Source: Acidobacteriota bacterium
Lineage (GTDB): Bacteria; Acidobacteriota; Terriglobia; Bryobacterales; Bryobacteraceae
Reading direction: 5' to 3'
NCBI GenBank assembly: GCA_016185425.1
Contig: JACPNQ010000012.1
Location: 62,001 to 126,000, forward strand
DNA: 64,000 nt
Numbering within the stretch: position 1 is the stretch's first letter; every line of letters starts with the position of its first letter. The translations under genes were made by a program, and so were the position numbers. Below, one piece after another: positions 17,175 to 25,008 of the stretch. The notes under the pieces are model-generated. The model worked only from the letters and a program-made list of their open reading frames with translations, was not told where the DNA came from and ran no database searches.

Positions 17175-18223
17175 GACACCACCACCCGGACCGTTTGATA
17201 CGAGTTCAGTTCAAAGCCATCCGCCCGATTGGAAGGCCTTGCCTCCGGCTGCGCTCGACCGGCATCGTCAGCGGCGCGTACCATCAACTCGTACGATCCG
17301 ACCCGACCGATCATCCAGTCGAAGGTCCACTGCACCCAGGCGTACGGCCGCGGCGGCGACGCGAGGCGCCCGGTTCGCCAACTCTTTCCGCCGTCGACGC
17401 TGACCTCTACCTGGCGCACTCGATTCTGCCCCGCCCACGCGACGCCGCGAATCGTGAACCTGCGACTCGAGAGGATCGCGCCATCAAGCGGCCTGGAGAA
17501 TGCCGACTTCACGCACCCCTCCCGTACCGGTCCGGCTGGACGGACTCCAGTCAGCAGCGAACGCTCCGACCGGAGGTAGCGATCGCCCGGATCGGCGCCA
17601 TCGACGGCCTCCACCTGCTTCAGCCATTTCACCGAATCCATTCCGTACCAGCCCGGCACAATCGCGCGCACCGGAAAACCGTGGCTCGCCGGCAACCGCT
17701 CTCCGTTCATGCCGTGAGCAAGGATCGTGTCCGCGTGCATCGCCTTCTCGATCGGCAGGCATCGCGAAAATCCATCCGCACCGGTCAACCGCACGAATTT
17801 GGCGCCGGACCGCACTCGCGCTTTCTCCAACAGCGCACCCAGCGAGCAGCCGGTCCATTCCGCATGGCTCACCAACCCGCCGTCCACTGGATTCTCCGCA
17901 CACTCGATCGTAGCGGCGAGCCGCCTGGGCGAAGGCGTCGCAGTCAACTCATCGTAGACAAGATCGAAAGGTTCCGCCACCGCGCCGCCGATACGCACCC
18001 TCCATCCGGCGGACGACAATCCCGCCGGCTGTGGATAATGTTCGCGGACGAAGAACAAGTCATTCGGCACAACATCGTCATCCAACAACGAAAGGTCAAA
18101 TCCGCTGGTCTCCGGCTGCTGAGCCTGCAACACGCCGGCGGCCGCGCCAGTCAAAAGCAACCGGCGCGTAACCCCGTCACCAGGCAACTTTGAGTGCCAT
18201 TTGTAGGATACGCGGGTCGCCAT
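17171..18223 (-). CDS. Sulfite-oxidase-like molybdopterin enzyme
   Basis: A protein of up to 350 residues carrying the oxidoreductase molybdopterin domain and a C-terminal Mo-co dimerisation-like Ig domain. Cys108 in ATIECAENPVDG is the expected molybdenum ligand, and PVRAIVPGWYGMDSVKWL is the conserved substrate/cofactor loop. A twin-arginine pair at TRRLLLTGAAAG suggests Tat export with cofactor bound. The start is uncertain: ATG at 18223 overlaps the receptor gene by 47 bp and puts 18 residues before the twin Arg, while TTG at 18187 would give a shorter, more usual Tat leader. It may oxidise sulfite or reduce oxidised methionine or another S/N-oxide; no haem partner is adjacent. Confidence 0.87.
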   Translation of the reverse strand: MATRVSYKWHSKLPGDGVTRRLLLTGAAAGVLQAQQPETSGFDLSLLDDDVVPNDLFFVREHYPQPAGLSSAGWRVRIGGAVAEPFDLVYDELTATPSPRRLAATIECAENPVDGGLVSHAEWTGCSLGALLEKARVRSGAKFVRLTGADGFSRCLPIEKAMHADTILAHGMNGERLPASHGFPVRAIVPGWYGMDSVKWLKQVEAVDGADPGDRYLRSERSLLTGVRPAGPVREGCVKSAFSRPLDGAILSSRRFTIRGVAWAGQNRVRQVEVSVDGGKSWRTGRLASPPRPYAWVQWTFDWMIGRVGSYELMVRAADDAGRAQPEARPSNRADGFELNSYQTVRVVVS

Positions 18224-21200
18224 CCGTACTCAGGATTTTACCTCGATTGGGGTTGGTAAGCCCCGTAACGGGCTGCCCCAGGTGCGTCGCATTCAAGACG
18301 TTAAATGCCTCGAAGCGGTACTCGATCAACCCGGCCTCCCGTAAGAACGGAAGCTTCCAGTTCTTTGTGATCGATGCGTCGATGTTGGCGAAGCCCGGCC
18401 CCCAAAGGACGTTGCGGCCAAGTGTGCCGTAGTTGTTGGGCGCCGGATTGGCGAACCGCGCCATATCGAGATACTGGTTGATCTTTTCACCCTTCGAGCG
18501 ATTCGGATCAAGCACTGGATAGCCAGAGCCAACCAGATCCGCGCGCGCAGAGCCGGCTCCCGCGATCGGATTGTTGGATGCCCCAACACTGAACGGCCGG
18601 CCGGACTGCAACGATGTGATGCCGCTCAGCCGCCAACCACCCGCCACCGCGCGGACAACAGGCGACTGTTTCTGCAGCGCGGGAAGATCCCACAGGAATG
18701 AGTTCACAAATCGGTGATCGCGGCTCAGGTCGGATGGCCCGCGAGAGAAGAAGAAATTGAACGGATTGTTGATGCCGCGGCTACCGCCGAAGCCGTTGAC
18801 CGACGAATAGTCCAGGTTCTTCGCCCAGGTATAGCTGGTGCTGATTGTCACGCCCTTGCTGTATCGCTTATCGAGCGAGATCTGCAGCGAATGATAGACC
18901 GAGTTGTGTCCGTGCATCCAGCGGGAAATCGTCTGAAAATCCTTCACTGGCCTGCGGCCGTCGATATTGGCGCGATTCTGCGCCAGCGTCAGATTCGGAT
19001 TGTAGATCGGCGCGTTCTGATCGTACTCGGTCTTCAAATGCGTGGCCTTCGTCCCCACATAACCGACGCGCAACAAAAGATTGTTCACCAGTTCCCGGTC
19101 TACGGTCAGGCTCCAGTTTTGCGTGTACGGCGTGATGAACTTCTTGTCGAGAACGATGGTGAATAGCGGCGCGGGAAATGGAACGTCGTGATTGGCGGCG
19201 CTCGCGGGGAAGATGTTGTCCTTCTCCCTGCCGAGGAATGGATTTGCGAAAGAACCGTCCGTATATTCCACGCTATAGCTGAATGGAGTCACGTTATTCG
19301 CATCGTTCTGCGCGTTCAACGACGGTCCGTCAAAGAAAAACGCCAAGCCTCCGCGCACGCTCGTTTTGCCGTTGTGGAACGGATCCCAAGCGAATCCCAC
19401 GCGCGGCGCGAAATTGTTATAGTCCGGGTCCGTCACTGTCCTTCCGAACGTGTCGCCCCCGCCATAGCCTGCGGGCCGCTTATCGCCGCGATAGAAAAGT
19501 CCGGGCAGTGCGTTCTTGAATATCGCCGAGCGGATGCCGGCCTTGTTGGCCGCGAAGTCAAATGTCTGATTCCGGTCCAGAACATCCGCAAACAGGCCGT
19601 AAGGCTCGTAGCGCAACCCCAGGTTGATGGTTAATCCGGGCCGGACGCGCCACGTGTCGCCGAAATAATAACCTGTCTGCGTGCCGCGCCGGCCTTCGAA
19701 CTCGCCGCTATTCTGCGTGAAGAACGAGAACCCGCCCAGCATGAAATCCGCGCGGTCAAATCCGCTGTCGTTGCCGAATCCGGTCACGTGCCCGTCAAAC
19801 GAAAACTGGCCCGAACTGTGGAACAGCGTGTTGTTGTTAAATCGCTTCCGGACCACATTGAATCCCCACGTCATCGTGTGATTGCCCTTCGACATCGTCC
19901 AGTCGTGCTGTACCTCGATACTGCCGCGTCCAAACCGGATCGCATGGAGCGCACGGTTGAAGGAGACGCCGCTGTTGTCCATGCCGATATCGATGTGATT
20001 GCCATAGGCGTTGAGCTTTACCCCGAGATCCGCGGTGGTGAACGGAAAGTCGGTTGCGATATTCGCAAGCTGGTGAGCGCCTGTGATCTGCGTATGCACA
20101 ACGGTCTTGGCATTGAGAATGTAGGTATGTCCCAGTGTTCCGCTCAGCGCGTTCCTGAACCCGCCATAGCGGACGGCGTGTATGTTGTCCGCGGGCGAAT
20201 GGTACGGCGTCGTGTTGTCGCTCGAGAACGCCCGAAACAAAAAGCTGTGCTTGGCGCTGTGGACATAATCCATCTTCCCGATCGCCTGCGTACCGTTCTC
20301 CGGCTGCGAGATCGTGTAGCGGACGAAGCCCTCGGCATCCGGTAGCGGGGAGAAACTGAGCAGCTTCAGCGCCGGCGCGGCGAGGCGGCTGGCGGGAATC
20401 TGGTTATTCGGAAACCGCTGGCCGGGATTCAACGGATCGTACAGCTTGATCGAATTCGAAGAGAAATCGCCCCGCCGCTCCACCGCCGTCAACGTCAAGT
20501 CACGGCTGTTTCCCGCTGCCGACCGGATCGTCAGCCGCTGATAACCGCCAAAAGCGAAGAGCTTGTTTTTGAGGATCGGCCCTCCCAGCGTGAAGCCGAA
20601 CTGATTGCGCTTCAGAAGATCCTGCTGCCGCGAGAAGAAATTAGTCGCATTGAGCTTCGTGTTCCGGACAAACCAGAACGCATCGCCGTGTATCTGGTTG
20701 GTGCCGGACTTGGTGACAACATTGAGCGCGCCGCCGGACAACCCGCCGTGCTCCACGCCCATGTTACTCGTCTGCGCGCTGAACTCCTGGACCGCGTTCG
20801 GGAATGGAAAATCCATATTGCCGTTCACGAGATCGTCCATGTTGGTCCCGCCGTCCAGCGTGTAGCGGAGGTTGTTGTTCCGCGATCCGTTGACAGTGAT
20901 TTCTTTCTGTCCGTTCGGCCTCCAACTACCGCCGACGTTGCCGTTGTTATTGCGGGCGCCGGACGCTACACCCGGCCCGAGCAGCACCAGATCGGCCGGA
21001 TTGCGGCCATTGAGCGGTAATTCCACAATCCGCTTGGAATCCACTGTATTGTTCAACGTGGCCGAACGAGTATCTACCTGCGCCGACTGCGCGTCGACCG
21101 TCACCGTCTCCTGCACGCTGCCCACCTCCAGCGCGACGTTCACCAGGATGTTTTCGTTCGCCTGGAGCAGGATGTTCCGCTTCTCGTTCTTACGAAATCC

Positions 21201-21467
21201 CGTTAACTCCACAGTAAGTGTATAAGTGCCAACCGGCAGAAGCGGAACAACATATCCGCCGCTTGGATCTGTTGAAGCAGTCCTCGATAAGCCGGTAGCT
21301 ACATTGACGACGGTGATCTTCGCCCCGGGCACCGCTCCACCTTGCGAGTCCGTTACGCTGCCGTAAAGAGAGGCCGTGTCGCGCGCTTGCCCGGACACAG
21401 GTATAGGAACAAGAAAACCGGCTCCCATTAGGAGCACAATTACAGCCAAAGCCCTTAGGTGCGGCAT
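18177..21467 (-). CDS. TonB-dependent receptor, Oar type, full length
   Basis: A complete 1096-residue outer-membrane receptor. An N-terminal signal peptide (LLMGAGFLVPIPVSGQ) is followed by a carboxypeptidase-regulatory-like domain (SLYGSVTDSQGGAVPGAKITV), a plug segment with RIVELPLNGRNPADLV and SRNNNLRYTLDGGTN, then a barrel with INLGLRYEPYG near residue 615 and a C-terminal aromatic residue. The RIVELPLNGRN motif is typical of acidobacterial receptors. The gene's end overlaps the start of the sulfite-oxidase-like gene, which points to joint expression of receptor, molybdoenzyme and TPR protein. Confidence 0.95.
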   Translation of the reverse strand: MPHLRALAVIVLLMGAGFLVPIPVSGQARDTASLYGSVTDSQGGAVPGAKITVVNVATGLSRTASTDPSGGYVVPLLPVGTYTLTVELTGFRKNEKRNILLQANENILVNVALEVGSVQETVTVDAQSAQVDTRSATLNNTVDSKRIVELPLNGRNPADLVLLGPGVASGARNNNGNVGGSWRPNGQKEITVNGSRNNNLRYTLDGGTNMDDLVNGNMDFPFPNAVQEFSAQTSNMGVEHGGLSGGALNVVTKSGTNQIHGDAFWFVRNTKLNATNFFSRQQDLLKRNQFGFTLGGPILKNKLFAFGGYQRLTIRSAAGNSRDLTLTAVERRGDFSSNSIKLYDPLNPGQRFPNNQIPASRLAAPALKLLSFSPLPDAEGFVRYTISQPENGTQAIGKMDYVHSAKHSFLFRAFSSDNTTPYHSPADNIHAVRYGGFRNALSGTLGHTYILNAKTVVHTQITGAHQLANIATDFPFTTADLGVKLNAYGNHIDIGMDNSGVSFNRALHAIRFGRGSIEVQHDWTMSKGNHTMTWGFNVVRKRFNNNTLFHSSGQFSFDGHVTGFGNDSGFDRADFMLGGFSFFTQNSGEFEGRRGTQTGYYFGDTWRVRPGLTINLGLRYEPYGLFADVLDRNQTFDFAANKAGIRSAIFKNALPGLFYRGDKRPAGYGGGDTFGRTVTDPDYNNFAPRVGFAWDPFHNGKTSVRGGLAFFFDGPSLNAQNDANNVTPFSYSVEYTDGSFANPFLGREKDNIFPASAANHDVPFPAPLFTIVLDKKFITPYTQNWSLTVDRELVNNLLLRVGYVGTKATHLKTEYDQNAPIYNPNLTLAQNRANIDGRRPVKDFQTISRWMHGHNSVYHSLQISLDKRYSKGVTISTSYTWAKNLDYSSVNGFGGSRGINNPFNFFFSRGPSDLSRDHRFVNSFLWDLPALQKQSPVVRAVAGGWRLSGITSLQSGRPFSVGASNNPIAGAGSARADLVGSGYPVLDPNRSKGEKINQYLDMARFANPAPNNYGTLGRNVLWGPGFANIDASITKNWKLPFLREAGLIEYRFEAFNVLNATHLGQPVTGLTNPNRGKILSTDGDPRILQMALKVAW

Positions 21468-21566
21468 ATATGTTTACCCCATCAGGATGAAATTATGCGA
21501 CTACCCGGTCACCGACCCCGCGTGGTTAAATTCTCACCGAAGCATTAACAACAGTCAAGGAAAAAA

Positions 21567-22451
21567 TCAATCACGCTCATAAAGAATAAACAGGCCCGCC
21601 ATTGCGTCGATCCTATCGGCCGTCGGGTTCTCGTAGACCGCCGTAACGCGAAAACGCTCGCCCTCCCGCACGGCGTAACCGGCGACGCTCGAATAGACCT
21701 CCATCGGGCTCTCCGGGCCTCCTTTTCGCCGTCCCACCCACACCCGCTCTCCCTTGGACTCGTTATATAGCTCGATCGAAGTACCGAACGGATGCAGGTG
21801 CGTACCCAGGAAATGGATGCGCCCGTTGTATGGCGCGACAAACGTCAGTTTTCGTTCATCATGGCCGGGACTCACGAAATAGAGGTGGGGCGCCTGAACG
21901 CTGCGAAGGTTGGCGTATAGCCGCCGCAAAGGCCTTTTCAGATCCTTCTCGCGAATCACAGTCATCGTCACCTTCATCCCGACGCGCACGGAATCCGCCC
22001 CTCGATTGTTGAACATCGGCATCCAGTGCAGTGGATCGCCTGGCGCAAACGGAATCCCGAAACCCTCCGGAAGCCGGACCTCCGGCGTAAACGCGTCCGA
22101 ATAGATTCCTTTCAATTCTTTGTCATCGTGCTGGTCCACGCGCTGGTCGGCAAAGAACGTGTGACAGAGGAAATTCTCTCGCGGCTCCCGCCCTTTCTCA
22201 TCGACGATGCCGCTCTTGTAGCCGATCAGCCATACCCGCTCCGAAAACTGGAGGTCCTTCATCGCGCCCGCCACATGATGCGCAAGCATTCCAGGGTCAA
22301 GCACCACAAGCCGCGTCGAGAACTCCACCTCGCTCACCGCGCCGTAGTCCGATCGGACAGTCGAGGGCCGAAACCCGTCCAGTACCTCCGCTCCGCGCAC
22401 GCCGAACGCGCCAATCGCAGCCAACAAGACGAGCGTCGAATGAACAGCCAT
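21567..22451 (-). CDS. Exported protein resembling the PHM copper monooxygenase
   Basis: A 294-residue protein with a signal peptide (STLVLLAAIGAFGVRGAEV). Its second half lines up by eye with the C-terminal domain of peptidylglycine alpha-hydroxylating monooxygenase. GTHLHPFGTSIELYN (His218, His220) mirrors the HTHxLG copper-M site, and DAMAGLFILYERD (Met284) mirrors the late Met ligand followed by an LYxMY stretch. ENFLCHTFF (Cys96-His97) and PLHWMPMFNNRG (His142) could supply the other copper site. These matches are from memory of PHM, not an alignment run, and overall similarity is low. It may be a distant copper monooxygenase-like family (plant Nod19-type proteins also share this fold) with no known substrate. 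It is divergent from the K+ channel gene, with 31 bp between starts. Confidence 0.6.
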   Translation of the reverse strand: MAVHSTLVLLAAIGAFGVRGAEVLDGFRPSTVRSDYGAVSEVEFSTRLVVLDPGMLAHHVAGAMKDLQFSERVWLIGYKSGIVDEKGREPRENFLCHTFFADQRVDQHDDKELKGIYSDAFTPEVRLPEGFGIPFAPGDPLHWMPMFNNRGADSVRVGMKVTMTVIREKDLKRPLRRLYANLRSVQAPHLYFVSPGHDERKLTFVAPYNGRIHFLGTHLHPFGTSIELYNESKGERVWVGRRKGGPESPMEVYSSVAGYAVREGERFRVTAVYENPTADRIDAMAGLFILYERD

Positions 22452-22456
22452 CGTTC

Positions 22457-22478
22457 TGTCCTACCCTAAAGTAACACC
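22457..22478. promoter_or_regulatory. Shared motif between the PHM-like gene and the K+ channel
   Basis: Plus-strand TGTCCTACCCTAA then AGTAACACC. Compared with the element before yebC (15969-15993) it has the same TGTCCTA and GTAACACC ends and a 3-bp shorter middle. It fills most of the 31-bp gap between two divergent start codons, so any promoter here must be very compact. Confidence 0.4.
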
Positions 22479-22482
22479 CTGC

Positions 22483-23481
22483 ATGGCGGAATCAGTAACA
22501 AAACAATGGGACGACGAACAGTCTCGTGACCTCGGCCTCAGCGGACGAATCGCCTTGTCCAAACAAAAGCGAATCATGCGGCCCGACGGCTCTCTCAACG
22601 TCGTGCGCCTCGGTCACGGCTTCTGGCAATCGCTCAACATCTACCAGCACATGATCACGGTCACGTGGCCTCGCTTCTTCGGCTACGTGTTCATCTTCTA
22701 TGTAATCGCCAATGCGATCTTCGCGTCCCTATTCGTCGCCGCCGGTCCCGGCGCCATCCAAGGCGGTGAATCCGGCTATCGCGGCGCGCAATGGCACAAC
22801 GCCATCTTCTTTTCCGTCCAAACCATCGCCACTATAGGCTACGGCCAGATGACGCCCAAGGGCACAATCGCCAACTCGCTCGTTGCCGTGGAGGCCCTGT
22901 CCGGCCTGCTCGGTTTCGCGTTGATCACCGGCCTGCTCTTCGCCCGGTTCTCCCGCCCTTCCGCTCAAATCCTCCGCAGCAAAGTCGCCCTGATCGCACC
23001 CTACAAGCACCACACGGCGCTCATGTTCCGTATCGCCAATGGCCGCGTCAGCCAGCTTATCGACCTCAAAGCCATCGTCACCTACAGTTGGATGGACCGT
23101 ACCGATCCGGCACGTCCCGTCCGCCGCTTTCTCCCTCTCCCCCTTGAGCGCGATGGCGTCGTCCTTCTTCCCACGCAATGGGTCATCGTCCATCCGATCG
23201 ACGAGAAGAGCCCTTTCTACGGCCGCTCACAGCAACAAATCCTCACCGCCGACCCCGAAGTCTTTGTCGCGCTCTCCGCCCTCGACGAGACATTTTCTCA
23301 GACTGTACACGCCCGCTTCTCCTACGCCGACAGCGACATTGTTCACGGCGCTAAATTCGTCGACCTTTTCGGCACAACTCCTGACGGCGTCGTCACGATC
23401 GACCTCGCCAAACTCAGCGACCATCACCCAATGCGGCTGCCAGGCGTTCCAGGTTCCGCACAAACGTCGCCGACCGGATGA
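22483..23481 (+). CDS. Inward-rectifier-type potassium channel (KirBac family)
   Basis: A 332-residue inner-membrane channel subunit. Two membrane helices (about residues 64-86 and 132-156) flank a pore helix and the selectivity filter TIGYG at residues 117-121. The remaining C-terminal half is the cytoplasmic immunoglobulin-like domain of Kir channels (HTALMFRIANGR, YSWMDRTDPARPVRRFLPLPL). The family forms tetramers passing K+ and is gated by lipids, pH or ligands. The last 68 bp overlap the convergent pectate lyase gene, so the channel's final 22 codons are read from the opposite strand of a coding region. Confidence 0.95.
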   Translation: MAESVTKQWDDEQSRDLGLSGRIALSKQKRIMRPDGSLNVVRLGHGFWQSLNIYQHMITVTWPRFFGYVFIFYVIANAIFASLFVAAGPGAIQGGESGYRGAQWHNAIFFSVQTIATIGYGQMTPKGTIANSLVAVEALSGLLGFALITGLLFARFSRPSAQILRSKVALIAPYKHHTALMFRIANGRVSQLIDLKAIVTYSWMDRTDPARPVRRFLPLPLERDGVVLLPTQWVIVHPIDEKSPFYGRSQQQILTADPEVFVALSALDETFSQTVHARFSYADSDIVHGAKFVDLFGTTPDGVVTIDLAKLSDHHPMRLPGVPGSAQTSPTG

Positions 23482-24988
23482 TCTTCTGCCGGGGAGGCTG
23501 CGGCCCGTCGAACAACTCGATCCGGTCGTTCTCTTTCACCGGGATCGCCCGTCCGTTAATCGTTAGCACCATATCGTGCGCCACAAAGACGGACACCACC
23601 TTATCCGCTTTCCCGATCTGCCCCTCTTCCACCCACGCCCCCCGGTCGTCCATCGCGCGGATGATCTGCGCCGCATCGCCCCTTGTCACCAACTCATCGC
23701 CCATCCAGGGTGACAATCCATGCAGCCGGTCTGGCCGGGCTTTCCGCTCCACTCGCAGCGCGTCGTACTCTTTGCGGATCCGCGGCAGCCGCTCCGCGCC
23801 GGTAATCACCCCATAGTGCGTGATCACGCTCTTATCGTCGTAACTGATCTGATACCCGTCGATCCGCGCCGATCCCAATCCCTTCGCCTGGATCTGCGTG
23901 CCCTTCGTGATGTACAGCGCGCGGTTCGTCTTCAGTTCCATAAAGCGCGGAATCCGCCGCCCGCCCGGCAGGACGGATTTTTCCAGGTACGCCAGCGCCG
24001 GACCAACCGCGTCCAGATACTTCCGCTCTCCCGTCTCCCGATAAAGCACCATTAGAATCTGCATGATCCCCTGTGATTCCCCGCCCGTCACCGATGGCGG
24101 CTCAAACAGCCGAGCCCACGCCGGATGCATCTCCGCGTCATACTGCTGCGCCCAAGCCGGCTGCGGCTCCGGCATCTGCGCCAGCAGGATGAAACCACCA
24201 CCCTTCTCGGCCGCCGCCGTGAATCGTTTGTCCCCGTAGATCCGCCCCGCCTCCAGGTACATGTCGATCATGTCCGCAATCGAGTTGTCGTTGAACGTGT
24301 AGTGCTCTTTGTAGTTTTCCCCCGGCCACTTCCGGGACCAGCTTTCCGGATAACTCGCCTTCTTCACCGGAAACCTGGAACCGTCCGGCGGCGCCGAAAA
24401 CCGCTGCGGCCACGCCCCATTCGGATACTGCACCGTCAGCATGGTATCCAGCGCATACAACGCCGCTTCATGAATCGGCGCGTCCCGGAACTTCAGCTCC
24501 CGGTCCACGCGCATCAGTAGCCGCACCATCTCCTGCGAAACGTTGTCGTCAAGCGTCGTTGGCGGCGTCTTCTGCCCTTTGCAGTTCCCATCCGCGCGAT
24601 AGGGATAATTTGCCCGCTTGGCCGGATCGAACTCGATGATGTAGTCCCATCCGCCGCTGCACAACTGTCCCGCCACTCCGGCCCGTGCCGCCTTCACCGC
24701 TGCGTCCAGATAGAACCTGTCCCCGGTCGCCTGCCACGCCTCCAGGTATGCCATTCCAACAACGGGCGTCCCCTCCCGCTGCGTCTCCACCTGCGTTGGG
24801 CCTTCGGAGTGTTCGGAACGCCCATAGCTCAAATCATCGGTGTAGGTATAGTGATACCCGCCCTGAGTTGACACACGGTCCAGATAGAACGTCGACGCCT
24901 TTTTCATCGCGGACAGGATCTGCTCCCGCGTCTGAGCCGGCAAAGCGCACGCACTCGCCAGCAGCAATAAAACTACGCTGCGCAACAT
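23414..24988 (-). CDS. Secreted pectate lyase (Pec_lyase/PL10-like)
   Basis: A 524-residue secreted enzyme with a signal peptide (MLRSVVLLLLASACALPAQ). The family core is visible in GGYHYTYTDD, GTPVVGMAYLEAW, CSGGWDYIIEFD, TLDDNVSQEMVRLLMRVD and QYPNGAWPQRF, the (alpha/alpha)-toroid pattern of PL10-type pectate lyases (PF09492). The GAWPQRF region holds conserved substrate-binding positions. It should cleave polygalacturonate by beta-elimination, consistent with a plant-polymer-degrading lifestyle. A C-terminal extension of about 130 residues is less recognisable. It overlaps the channel gene by 68 bp, tail to tail. Confidence 0.88.
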   Translation of the reverse strand: MLRSVVLLLLASACALPAQTREQILSAMKKASTFYLDRVSTQGGYHYTYTDDLSYGRSEHSEGPTQVETQREGTPVVGMAYLEAWQATGDRFYLDAAVKAARAGVAGQLCSGGWDYIIEFDPAKRANYPYRADGNCKGQKTPPTTLDDNVSQEMVRLLMRVDRELKFRDAPIHEAALYALDTMLTVQYPNGAWPQRFSAPPDGSRFPVKKASYPESWSRKWPGENYKEHYTFNDNSIADMIDMYLEAGRIYGDKRFTAAAEKGGGFILLAQMPEPQPAWAQQYDAEMHPAWARLFEPPSVTGGESQGIMQILMVLYRETGERKYLDAVGPALAYLEKSVLPGGRRIPRFMELKTNRALYITKGTQIQAKGLGSARIDGYQISYDDKSVITHYGVITGAERLPRIRKEYDALRVERKARPDRLHGLSPWMGDELVTRGDAAQIIRAMDDRGAWVEEGQIGKADKVVSVFVAHDMVLTINGRAIPVKENDRIELFDGPQPPRQKIIRSATFVRNLERLAAALGDGR

Positions 24989-25008
24989 GCGTACATTCTA
25001 TGTGGGAA

